Assembly (NCBI GenBank): GCA_017466455.1
Contig: JAFTUD010000010.1
Coordinates: 62,001 to 126,000, forward strand
Origin: Clostridia bacterium
GTDB taxonomy: Bacteria > Bacillota_A > Clostridia > Oscillospirales > CAG-272
Length of the DNA stretch: 64,000 nt
Direction: 5' to 3'
This document shows, in pieces, positions 56,938 to 64,000 of this stretch. Made by a program: the position numbers and the translations under genes. Position 1 is the first letter of the stretch. Each line of letters opens with the position of its first letter. The notes below the pieces were generated by a model. It was not told where the DNA came from and ran no database searches. It saw only the letters and a list, made by a program, of their open reading frames with translations.

Positions 56938-58809
56938 ATGAAAAGAAAAATCATTGTAGTCGCTATGCTAATGACACTTATTGCGTGTCTTTTTGCAATA
57001 GCTACAAGTGCGGCTGAAATTCCCGAATGGACTGACATTACCGAGGTTGAAGGAATGTCGGACAAATCCGTTTTCGGTGATGACGGCAAGAGTGGCGCGA
57101 CATCAAGAGTGCTAATGTCAGATGGAGTTACTTACCCCGCATACTACATTTGCAAAAATCAAGCCTCATTGTCATTTGACCTTGATACACTTAGCAAAAA
57201 GGTGGGAACAACCTACACAAAGTCAAGCATTATAAGACTTGAAATTCCAAAAGGAACGACATCCATTCCCGACTCGGCATTCAACAACAGTTCGGGCGGT
57301 TTTCCAAACATTGTGAGCGTTGAAATTCCATATGGAGTTACATCTATCGGTCAAACCGCATTTAGAACATCACCTATTTCAAATCCAATAGTCCTTCCTG
57401 AAACCGTAACCACAATTAAATCATACGCTTTTAAGGGAAGTAAAATCCCATCAGTTGTAATTCCGTCCTCGGTTACAACCTTTGGCACGGATTCCTTCTC
57501 TGAATGCCCAAATCTTTCCGAGGTATATTGCAAATCCGCAACAATTCCCGAAAAAGCATTCTATGATGACGATAATCTTACGGTTATAAAACTTGAAAAT
57601 ACGGTTACTATCGGCACTCAGGCATTTTGTAATCCAAACAGTGGATATATCAATGTAACAAGCCTTGAATTGCCAAATACAGTGACATCTATCGGACAGT
57701 ATGCTTTTACAAGAACGAAAATAACAAGCCTTGTTATTCCCGCATCGGTTACAAGCATGGGAATGGGCGCGTTCCTTGGAAGCACTTCTCTTGAAAGCGT
57801 AGTGGTGCTTGGCTCAATGCTTGGCGCTCAAACCTTTGACGGCTGCACCGCATTCAAAAAACTCGTTTTAACTGAGAATTTTGAAACTTTCTCAACCTCG
57901 GCATTAGGCACTACTCCAAATAACTCCACATTTATCACATATTATACAGGAGAAGATTACAATAGAATTTTAACTCTCGGTTCTTCAACAAGCCGTTTTT
58001 ATTCGGCAAAAGTCTATGAATATGAAGACTACAAGGAAAACGAATATAATGACACCTTTATGATGGTTTGGGGTGCAAACCTTTGTGAAGTTGCATTTGA
58101 TGGCGCGCATGTAGAGGATAACAACCCCTGCGTTATAAACTGTGACAGATGCTCGCTTAAAGGTGTAGCGGAAGAAAACCCTGTCCATAGCGAAATCCTT
58201 TCGGACATCAAGTTTGAAAACGGATTTAATAACATCGGCAAGAAAATTACCACTTGCCAAAACAATGGATGTTTGCACAGTGTGTCGGCAGATATCGACG
58301 CAATCTTTGAGTGCCTCGGCTTTTCAACAAGCCCCGATAACACAGGAATTTCAACAGGATTTGTAGTAAATGCGCAGAGCCTTGATGAATATGAGAAGTT
58401 TATCGGTAAAAAACTCACATTCGGTGTAGTAATCTTTAATCCAAAATACCTTGCAAATGGTGACATTTTCACACAAGACGGAAAACTTAACGCATCAAAG
58501 GGCGCACTTCAAGTTGAATTTGATCTTGAATACCCGATTTACAATCTATCCGTGTCGGGAATGAGCCTTGAAAATTCGGCACATACCGCACTTGAGCTTG
58601 TTTTCGCGGGCTATGCTTACCAAGGAAAAGATACATCATCAATTCAAACATTCCAAAAGGACTATGTTGGAACACAGGAAAAACCAATTTCGTCACCTAT
58701 GGCAAGTAAAGTTACAAGAGGTGACAGTGTCCTTTATACCATAAAGCTTCAAACAGTCCTTACCCCTGCTCAAATCTCCTTCGGCAAGGAAGGGCTTAAC
58801 GAGTTTTAA
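56938..58809 (+). CDS. BspA-like leucine-rich repeat surface protein (623 residues)
   Basis: The signal peptide (KRKIIVVAMLMTLIACLFAI then TSAAE) ends about residue 23. LRR_5 units of the BspA type fill residues about 100-320, for example SVEIPYGVTSIGQTAFRTS and SLELPNTVTSIGQYAFTRT. A single cysteine module (PCVINCDRCSLKG) follows. The last 160 residues match the C-terminal domain of the two large BspA-like proteins (TFGVVIFNPKYLANGD versus VIGLAILNPKYLGDAF; LNASKGALQVEFDLE versus VNATKGFLQVDIDVF). It is monocistronic with AAGGAG before the ATG. Confidence 0.87.
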   Translation: MKRKIIVVAMLMTLIACLFAIATSAAEIPEWTDITEVEGMSDKSVFGDDGKSGATSRVLMSDGVTYPAYYICKNQASLSFDLDTLSKKVGTTYTKSSIIRLEIPKGTTSIPDSAFNNSSGGFPNIVSVEIPYGVTSIGQTAFRTSPISNPIVLPETVTTIKSYAFKGSKIPSVVIPSSVTTFGTDSFSECPNLSEVYCKSATIPEKAFYDDDNLTVIKLENTVTIGTQAFCNPNSGYINVTSLELPNTVTSIGQYAFTRTKITSLVIPASVTSMGMGAFLGSTSLESVVVLGSMLGAQTFDGCTAFKKLVLTENFETFSTSALGTTPNNSTFITYYTGEDYNRILTLGSSTSRFYSAKVYEYEDYKENEYNDTFMMVWGANLCEVAFDGAHVEDNNPCVINCDRCSLKGVAEENPVHSEILSDIKFENGFNNIGKKITTCQNNGCLHSVSADIDAIFECLGFSTSPDNTGISTGFVVNAQSLDEYEKFIGKKLTFGVVIFNPKYLANGDIFTQDGKLNASKGALQVEFDLEYPIYNLSVSGMSLENSAHTALELVFAGYAYQGKDTSSIQTFQKDYVGTQEKPISSPMASKVTRGDSVLYTIKLQTVLTPAQISFGKEGLNEF

Positions 58810-58820
58810 ATCATACATTA

Positions 58821-58851
58821 AAAAAGATGGTAGAAAATCTACCATCTTTTT
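58821..58851. terminator. Bidirectional terminator
   Basis: AAAAAGATGGTAGA-AAA-TCTACCATCTTTTT between converging genes; the minus-strand stop codon overlaps its edge. Confidence 0.88.
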
Positions 58852-59851
58852 ATCTATTCTTAGCAAGCTCTCTTTCAATTTCCTTTTGAATTTCACTTTG
58901 CTCAAGCTCAAGGGTCGTGTCAAAAAGCGACCTTGACTGCTTGTACTCCTTGTGCTTGAAATACGAGCTAAGCTCGGGATAATTTCGCCTTAACTGCTTT
59001 GTCGTGCTCACGATAACGACTATTGAAACTATGTAAAATACCGAAATTACAATTCCGCCCGTAATTGAGTTTATAATTCTCCTTGTCGCGTCCTGCGCGC
59101 CAAGTGCCGTAACAATGGCTGTCTGAAGCGCAAGCACCGCCATAAGCGCACCGCAAAAGCTCATATTTGAGTAAGCGGTGAATATAGGATTTTTTCTCAT
59201 TTTCGCCTGAAAAACCTTCACAACGCCCGCAATAAAGTAAATGCAGGTATAAATGAAGTAGCCAAAGGTAATTATAGGTCCATAATAATAGTTTTCATTG
59301 TGGTAAATCATCTGCACCACCATAACCGTCGTTGGCACGGTGATAATAAGCATTGAAAGACCGAAGAAGCGCCATACCCTGAACGAAATAGCCTTTCTCT
59401 CTCTCATATTCTCGCATTTCAGTATGTGATTTTGCTTAACGAGAAGCGCAAACTTGAGAAATCCGAATATAGCGTAAAATATACCGATAGAGGTATACCA
59501 TGCCGACCTTGAAATAAGACCCAAAAACAGTGTAAAGAGCGCATAAACCGTATTGCCGATAAAGCCGATTTGCATAACTATATTTGAGCGATATTCGTAG
59601 TCGTAAACATATCGCGTGGCAAATGTGTTTTTGTAGATTATCTCCTTAACCTTATATACATGGTCAGGCAAGGGCACAATTATATTTATCGCGGTAAATG
59701 CCGTGAAAATATATGTAAATATATGAAGCCCCGTGCTGACATTAAAGGTCAAGATGGTAAAAAACAGAACCACGCAGGCAAGAATACAAGCCACCGTGAG
59801 CCAAAACCCGATGTGCGAAATTCTAAACCAAATTTTCCTTAAAATTTCCAT
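58850..59851 (-). CDS. Hypothetical multi-pass membrane protein
   Basis: 333 residues with about eight hydrophobic segments, such as FWLTVACILACVVLFFTIL near the N-terminus and GGIVISVFYIVSIVVIV near residue 285, then a charged cytosolic tail (ELEQSEIQKEIERELAKNR). No family is recognised. The start is ATG 59851 with GGAG five bases upstream. It begins 14 bp after the DUF554 gene and is probably the last gene of a ksgA-DUF554 operon. Confidence 0.72.
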   Translation of the reverse strand: MEILRKIWFRISHIGFWLTVACILACVVLFFTILTFNVSTGLHIFTYIFTAFTAINIIVPLPDHVYKVKEIIYKNTFATRYVYDYEYRSNIVMQIGFIGNTVYALFTLFLGLISRSAWYTSIGIFYAIFGFLKFALLVKQNHILKCENMRERKAISFRVWRFFGLSMLIITVPTTVMVVQMIYHNENYYYGPIITFGYFIYTCIYFIAGVVKVFQAKMRKNPIFTAYSNMSFCGALMAVLALQTAIVTALGAQDATRRIINSITGGIVISVFYIVSIVVIVSTTKQLRRNYPELSSYFKHKEYKQSRSLFDTTLELEQSEIQKEIERELAKNR

Positions 59852-59865
59852 TATATCTCCAAAAA

Positions 59866-60630
59866 TCAAATGAATATACAGCAAATAAGAGGTAAAAATA
59901 TCGCAGGGAGCATATTTGCAACCTTAAACTTAGTTGCCCCCACCATATTAAGACCGATAGCAAGAATAAGTGCCGAGCCACAGCCGTTCATCAAGGTGAT
60001 AACCGCAGAGGGCAGAAAATCGCCAACGAGAATAGCAAGAAGCTCAATAAGCCCTTGATAAATCAGCACCGATACCGCCGAAAAAATCGTTCCGATTCCA
60101 AAGCTCGCGCCGAAAATCACGGAGCTTATCATATCTATCATGGATTTTGCAAGCAGAGTGCCTTGCGCCTCTCCCTGAGAAAGACCGCTTTCAATAGCGC
60201 CCGTAATTGCCATAGCGCCAACACAAAACAGTAGCGTAGCATTTACGAAGCCCGTTGAAATTCGCTTGTCGCTCCTGCCCTCGCCCTCGCTGTCCGCGTC
60301 GCTCTTTTTTGAAAGCCTTTTTTCAACCGCCTTGCCGAGCTTGTCAAGTAAATCATCAATACCGATAAGCTCGCCGATAAGCGTGCCGAGCGCAATACAG
60401 CCAATAGCAATGAGAAAGCCGAAGTCGCCAAACGCATCGCTCGCCCCCGACATTCCCGAAAGCATTCCCGAAATGCCGATATACATTACACAAAGACCAA
60501 CCGCACGCATCATAGCGTCGGGGATTTTCTTTAATCGCTCGTGTCTTTCAAGCAGACCCGAAAGAAGCACACCGATAGCACCGCCTGCCACAATGCCGAT
60601 GGCGTTAATTATCGTTCCCGAAAAAATCAT
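59866..60630 (-). CDS. DUF554 family membrane protein (YdfK-like)
   Basis: 254 residues with seven or so hydrophobic segments. The N-terminal GTIINAIGIVAGGAIGVLL, the FCVGAMAITGAIESGLSQG stretch and the C-terminal INMVGATKFKVANMLPAI-like end (LNMVGATKFKVANMLPAI) are typical. The function of DUF554 proteins is not established; a transport role is assumed. A hydrophilic insert of about 25 residues (KKSDADSEGEGRSDKRI) lies before the fourth segment. The start overlaps the ksgA stop (ATGA). Confidence 0.85.
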   Translation of the reverse strand: MIFSGTIINAIGIVAGGAIGVLLSGLLERHERLKKIPDAMMRAVGLCVMYIGISGMLSGMSGASDAFGDFGFLIAIGCIALGTLIGELIGIDDLLDKLGKAVEKRLSKKSDADSEGEGRSDKRISTGFVNATLLFCVGAMAITGAIESGLSQGEAQGTLLAKSMIDMISSVIFGASFGIGTIFSAVSVLIYQGLIELLAILVGDFLPSAVITLMNGCGSALILAIGLNMVGATKFKVANMLPAIFLPLICCIFI

Positions 60631-61514
60631 TTTATCTTTTCCTTGTAAATAGCATTAGCAAGAGCGCAAAAATCCGTAATGGAAAGTCGCTCTCCGCGCA
60701 CAGTAGGCTCAAATCCGCACTCGGCGATTATCTCGCAAATTCTCGACTTGGGTATGTACGAAATATGCGAGGATAGCGAGTTTGAAAGCGTTTTTCGCCT
60801 TTGGGCAAACGATCCCGCAATAACCTCAAATAAGGTTTTTTCATCATCAACCTCATAAGGGATTTTGTCATATAATTCAATTCTGATAACACTTGAGGTC
60901 ACGCTCGGCGCAGGTAAAAAGCAGTCGGGTGTAACATCAAAAAGCCTCTTTGCCGTGCCGTAGTAGCTCACAGACGCGGTAATCGCGCCGTATTCGCTGT
61001 CGCGGTTGCTTGCGCAAAGTCGCTCGGCAACCTCTCTTTGCACCATAACGGTAATCGAATGGAGTCGCCCTCTTGCCCCCTCAAGTAATTTCATAAGGAT
61101 AGGCGTAGTAATATAATAAGGAAGATTAGCGCAAACCGAAATTTTCTCATCTCCAAAATGCTCGGAAAGGAAGCTATCAAGCTCAAGCTTCATAAAATCC
61201 GCGTTAATAAGCGTAAAGTTGTCGCGCTCCGCCATCGTTTCCCCAAGCACGGGAATAAGCGCTTTGTCAATCTCAACCGCTACAACCTTGTCATATCTGT
61301 CGCAAAGCTCGCTTGTAAGCGCGCCGATTCCGGGACCGATTTCAAGCACGCCTAAGGTCTTGCCCCCGCGTGAGGCGTGATAACTGAAGCTTTCCTCGGC
61401 AATATCAAAGGGAACACTCGGATTTATAAGAAAGTTTTGACCGAAGCTCTTTTTCGTGCCGGTCGAATGACGCTCAAGAAGTGATTTTATGTGCTTAATA
61501 TTGCATAAATTCAT
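60627..61514 (-). CDS. rsmA: 16S rRNA dimethyladenosine transferase
   Basis: RsmA (KsgA) dimethylates two adjacent adenosines in the 3' hairpin of 16S rRNA late in ribosome assembly. Motifs: KKSFGQNFLINP, LEIGPGIGALT (SAM site), VCANLPYYITTPIL (catalytic motif IV) and FAQRRKTLSNSL. 295 residues. The start is ATG 61514; a TTG seven codons upstream overlaps the neighbouring tRNA promoter region and is less likely. Confidence 0.95.
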   Translation of the reverse strand: MNLCNIKHIKSLLERHSTGTKKSFGQNFLINPSVPFDIAEESFSYHASRGGKTLGVLEIGPGIGALTSELCDRYDKVVAVEIDKALIPVLGETMAERDNFTLINADFMKLELDSFLSEHFGDEKISVCANLPYYITTPILMKLLEGARGRLHSITVMVQREVAERLCASNRDSEYGAITASVSYYGTAKRLFDVTPDCFLPAPSVTSSVIRIELYDKIPYEVDDEKTLFEVIAGSFAQRRKTLSNSLSSHISYIPKSRICEIIAECGFEPTVRGERLSITDFCALANAIYKEKIK

Positions 61515-61528
61515 TTTTTTAAAACCCC

Positions 61529-61557
61529 TTGACAAACCTAATCGTTTGTAGTAAAAT
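61529..61557 (+). promoter_or_regulatory. Promoter of tRNA-Thr
   Basis: TTGACA (61529-61534), 17 bp, TAAAAT (61552-61557), 17 bp before the tRNA 5' end. It is divergent from rsmA. Confidence 0.75.
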
Positions 61558-61573
61558 AATTATCGTTATATAA

Positions 61574-61648
61574 GCTGGGATAGCACAGTGGTAGTGCAGC
61601 TGACTCGTAATCAGCAGGTCGTGAGTTCAAATCTCATTTCCAGCTCCA
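61574..61648 (+). tRNA. tRNA-Thr (anticodon CGT)
   Basis: A complete cloverleaf: acceptor GCTGGGA/TTCCAGC, D arm with AGTGGTAGTGC, anticodon stem CTGACT-CGT-AATCAG, T arm GTGAG-TTCAAAT-CTCAT. The 3' CCA is encoded (61646-61648). Confidence 0.95.
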
Positions 61649-61649
61649 A

Positions 61650-61675
61650 GGCCAACGGTTGTCCGTTGGCTTTTT
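61650..61675 (+). terminator. Terminator of tRNA-Thr
   Basis: GCCAACGG-TTGT-CCGTTGGC followed by T5, two bases after the tRNA. Confidence 0.88.
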
Positions 61676-61865
61676 GGTTTATATTTTATATAACCTCATA
61701 TAGATATAGAAAGTATATCATAAAAAAATCCATTAGTCAATAAAAACTCTCAAAAAATCCTGTTATCGCAGGGACACATCAAGGTTACGGTATATATAAA
61801 ATTGTATATCCCCCTTATTCTATATTTATATTTCCATTTTGGCGCTTCCTGTGGTATAATTTAAG

Positions 61866-61981
61866 CGTAGAGAACAGGATCTCATTTATCAGGACTCGGT
61901 CCTGCTAAGATACGCACACGACATAATGTTTTCTCTCTTAAAGGAAAATCGGCTGCTTTATGCAGTCGGTTTTCTTTTTTG
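61866..61981 (+). ncRNA. Small RNA candidate with three-way junction and terminator
   Basis: An extended -10 box (TGGTATAAT, 61852-61860) lies just upstream; the -35 is weak. GCGTA (61865-61869) can pair with TACGC (61911-61915) around two hairpins, GAGA-acagga-TCTC and CAGGAC-TCG-GTCCTG, giving a three-way junction. A strong terminator GAAAATCGGCTGC-TTTAT-GCAGTCGGTTTTC with T6 ends at 61981. It lies in the 470-bp gene-free stretch between tRNA-Thr and the nitroreductase gene, which has its own promoter. It matches no RNA class I know. Confidence 0.55.
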
Positions 61982-62064
61982 TCCTTTAATAAGCATAATT
62001 TTCCAAAAAAGCCATATTTTTTATAGCATATTTAACTCCAAAAACCGCCTTTAAAAGAAAATTC

Positions 62065-62093
62065 TTGATTTTGTCACAAAAATATGATACAAT
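62065..62093 (+). promoter_or_regulatory. Promoter of the nitroreductase gene
   Basis: TTGATT (62065-62070), 17 bp, TACAAT (62088-62093), 32 bp before the start codon. Confidence 0.7.
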
Positions 62094-62124
62094 AAATATA
62101 TATGCGCAAAATAAAGGAGTAGAT

Positions 62125-62646
62125 ATGAACGAGGCAATAAAAAATATGATTGAGCGTCAAAGCGTTCGCGCCTTCAGGTCCGACCCGATTCCAAACGAAG
62201 CTCTTGAGCTTATCTTAGAGGCAGGAAAGCACGCTCCAACAGGAAGGAACAATCAATCCCCCATAATAATAGCTGTAACAAATAAGCACCTGCGTGATGA
62301 AATTTCAAAAATGAACGCAAGGATTATGGGAACTGATACCGACCCCTTCTACGGTGCCCCCGTAATTCTTATTGTTTTGGCAAATAAGAAATTCCCAACC
62401 TATATTTATGACGGCTCACTCGTTATGCAAAACCTTATGCTAAGCGCCACCTCGCTTGGAATAGGTAGCTGTTGGATTCATAGAGCAAAGGAGGAATTTG
62501 ACAGCGACGAGGGTAAGAAAATTCTTGCCGACCTCGGTATAGAGGGAGATTATGAGGGAATAGGTCATGTCGCGCTCGGCTATGCCGATTGTGCCCCATC
62601 GCCTAAAAAGCCAAGAAAAGAAAACTATGTTTATTATGTAAAATAA
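62125..62646 (+). CDS. Nitroreductase family protein
   Basis: This FMN-dependent oxidoreductase of 173 residues has the N-terminal IERQSVRAFRSDPIP and HAPTGRNNQSP FMN-binding motifs, MQNLMLSATSLGIGSCWIHRA in the middle and the GHVALGYADCAPSPKKPRK end. The natural substrate (nitro compound, quinone or flavin) cannot be inferred. The start is ATG 62125 behind AAAGGAG; an upstream in-frame extension lies inside the promoter. Confidence 0.9.
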   Translation: MNEAIKNMIERQSVRAFRSDPIPNEALELILEAGKHAPTGRNNQSPIIIAVTNKHLRDEISKMNARIMGTDTDPFYGAPVILIVLANKKFPTYIYDGSLVMQNLMLSATSLGIGSCWIHRAKEEFDSDEGKKILADLGIEGDYEGIGHVALGYADCAPSPKKPRKENYVYYVK

Positions 62647-62804
62647 CGCATAAAATAATGTAACAGCAAAAAGCCTTATGCGAAAACCCCCGGCAAAAGA
62701 AAAAATGACTGTAATCAACGGGATAAACCCCCTGTAATCAAAAGGAAAATACGGTATATCCCAAAAAATATATTACCACATTTTTTTAAAATTTCCAAAA
62801 AAAT

Positions 62805-62866
62805 GTTGACAAATCAATAATCGTGTGCTAATATATGTAAGGCAACCGATAAATTGATTAGTCAAC
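62805..62866 (+). promoter_or_regulatory. marR promoter flanked by a long inverted repeat
   Basis: TTGACA (62806-62811), 17 bp, TAATAT (62829-62834). GTTGACAAATCAATAATCG (62805-62823) and the 20-base arm at 62847-62866 are inverted copies with one gap and three mismatches. The arms cover the -35 box and the start-site region, the layout expected for a self-repressing MarR operator. Confidence 0.72.
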
Positions 62867-62883
62867 AAAATTTAGGAGGGAAT

Positions 62884-63348
62884 ATGGAAAATTCGGAGCG
62901 TTTTTTGACCTTTGTACTTACAATAGATAGGATATCAAAGAATATCAAGCGTATAAAGGATACTGCTATGGAGAAGTATAACCTGAGGAGCGCGCATGTA
63001 ATGTGCCTTTTCAACCTCGTAAAGACAAGCGAGGGGCTTAGCTCAACCGAGCTTGCCGATGCGTGCGGAGTAGACAAGGCGTTTGTTTCCCGTGTCACAA
63101 CCGAGCTTGAAAAGAGGGGCTATATTGAAAGGAGCAAAAACTCACGCGGTAGCATTTATAAATGCAAATTCGTTTTGACCGAGCAGGGGCTCGAGGTAAA
63201 GGAATACATAAACAGCAAAATCTCCGAGGTTATGACAGGTGTCAGCGGTGAGCTATCGGAGCATAAGCTAAGGACATTTTATGAGGTTCTTGCAACCTTA
63301 GATGAAAATATTGCTTTCCAATTAAAGGAGGAAAAATATGGCAACTAA
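62884..63348 (+). CDS. MarR family transcriptional regulator
   Basis: 154 residues with the winged helix-turn-helix of MarR proteins: AHVMCLFNLVKTSEGLSSTELADACGVDKAFVSRV (helix-turn-helix, written across two family helices) and the wing ERSKNSRGSIYKCKFVLTEQG, with amphipathic dimerisation helices at both ends. It probably represses its own operon and responds to a ligand related to the acyl-CoA enzyme encoded next. The start ATG 62884 follows GGAGGG. The stop is overlapped by the next gene. Confidence 0.9.
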   Translation: MENSERFLTFVLTIDRISKNIKRIKDTAMEKYNLRSAHVMCLFNLVKTSEGLSSTELADACGVDKAFVSRVTTELEKRGYIERSKNSRGSIYKCKFVLTEQGLEVKEYINSKISEVMTGVSGELSEHKLRTFYEVLATLDENIAFQLKEEKYGN

Positions 63349-64000
63349 TGCAATAAACCCAAACGATTTCAAGATTCAAATTGACAGCCTTTATGCGTAC
63401 TTTGAGCGTGGAAAAAACCTCTATGGCGACAAGACGCTTTACAGATTTAATAAAACAAAGGATGAGGAGGTTAGCGTTTCGTACAGAGAAATGTTTGACC
63501 TTATCACCGACCTTGCACTCGCATTCAAGAAAATCGGAATGGAGGGCAAAAAGGTAATCCTTCTCGGAGAAACAAGCGTACAGTGGATTGCATCGTATAT
63601 TGCAACCGTAACCGCCGACGGCGTTATCGTTCCTATTGACCCCCTTCTTCTTGAGGAGCAAATTATTGAGTTTACCAAGTTTGCAAAGGCATCATATGTT
63701 GTATGCTCACACAAATTTGCTGAAATCTTCAAAAATCACGAAAGCGAGCTTGAGGGCGTAGAAAAAATCATTCTTACCGACCGTACACAGTTCACCCTTG
63801 ATCCAGAGGAAGAATATGTAGATGAGAAGCTTACAACCTTTAATAGTGTTCTCTCGCTCGGTAAATGCCTTGCGAGTAACACCGATATGACTCTTGATAC
63901 AAGAAATCACGATGTAAGAAAGCTCGGTATTCTTCTGTTCACATCAGGCACAACAGGCTCGTCAAAGGGCGTTATGCTTTGCGAAAGAAATGTTTGCGCC
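63338..64000 (+). CDS. AMP-binding enzyme (acyl-CoA synthetase-like), 3' end outside the window
   Basis: The first 221 residues of a longer protein. The frame is open to the last base. It has the adenylate-forming P-loop motif ILLFTSGTTGSSKGVMLCERN close to the window end and the YREMFDLITDLALAFKKIGM start typical of long-chain acyl-CoA synthetases. It activates a carboxylic acid as acyl-AMP and probably transfers it to CoA. The ATG at 63338 lies inside the end of marR (11-base overlap) with AAAGGAGG seven bases upstream, so both are in one operon under the MarR operator. Confidence 0.88.
   Translation, partial: MATNAINPNDFKIQIDSLYAYFERGKNLYGDKTLYRFNKTKDEEVSVSYREMFDLITDLALAFKKIGMEGKKVILLGETSVQWIASYIATVTADGVIVPIDPLLLEEQIIEFTKFAKASYVVCSHKFAEIFKNHESELEGVEKIILTDRTQFTLDPEEEYVDEKLTTFNSVLSLGKCLASNTDMTLDTRNHDVRKLGILLFTSGTTGSSKGVMLCERNVCA

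Overview
The window looks like a chromosomal segment from an uncultured, probably gut-associated member of the Clostridia (Bacillota). The supporting signs are strong AAGGAG-type ribosome binding sites, near-consensus sigma-A promoters with 17-bp spacers, an FMN riboswitch in front of a RibU-type transporter, several lipoproteins with a Firmicute lipobox, BspA-like leucine-rich surface proteins, ECF sigma/anti-sigma pairs of the RsgI kind and a stand-alone GMP synthase ATPase subunit. The genus assignment is inference. No rRNA, CRISPR array, transposase or phage module is visible.

Layout. 1-4.8 kb: three tandem M42 aminopeptidases, a duplicated-domain lipoprotein and a cysteine desulfurase (+). 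4.9-11.5 kb: a minus-strand proB-proA-thiI-DUF1292-lipoprotein operon and an orphan gene. It diverges, from overlapping face-to-face promoters, from a plus-strand zapA-U32-maf-nth operon (11.5-15.3 kb). 15.5-22.7 kb: two giant BspA-like proteins sharing a near-identical C-terminus. 23.3-26.7 kb: an ECF sigma factor, an RsgI-like anti-sigma factor and a lipoprotein with the same RsgI-type domain. 26.9-33.4 kb: hemW, lepA, a glycosyltransferase and a Na/Pi cotransporter. 33.7-40.5 kb: three paralogous clan GH-A-like proteins, two of them lipoproteins and one cytosolic. 40.7-48.1 kb: an amidase-like protein, a PiT phosphate transporter, a RluA-type pseudouridine synthase, gpmI, a YwlG-like protein, an alkaline phosphatase lipoprotein, a cupin remnant and an HD protein. 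48.4-50.0 kb: a small island of unknown genes, with two paralogous mini-proteins and a strongly structured RNA candidate that has its own promoter and terminator. 50.1-51.7 kb: a second ECF sigma/anti-sigma/lipoprotein operon. 51.9-64 kb: split guaA, FMN riboswitch-ribU-ogg, kdgK-like kinase, a dehydrogenase, a third BspA-like protein, membrane proteins, ksgA, tRNA-Thr(CGT), a second RNA candidate, a nitroreductase, and marR with an AMP-binding enzyme cut by the window edge.

The most unusual content is a dispersed modular repeat family present at six main loci (about 12.5, 15.3, 23.0, 31.4, 37.8 and 41.4 kb). It combines TTCGGAR heptamers, a roughly 90-bp hairpin-rich module and a roughly 60-bp GC-rich module. 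One copy lies in frame inside the U32 gene and adds 72 codons without a stop. Another supplies the C-terminus of endonuclease III. A fragment sits at the ribosome binding site of the RluA gene. The 23.1-kb copy also holds an array of CGATATG spacers separated by mini-hairpins.

A second theme is shared control of cell-surface genes. The palindrome TTGTGCA-N3-TGCACAA lies upstream of two BspA-like genes and one glycoside hydrolase lipoprotein. Both BspA promoters also carry a run of ten G/C residues exactly 19 bp upstream of the -35 box.
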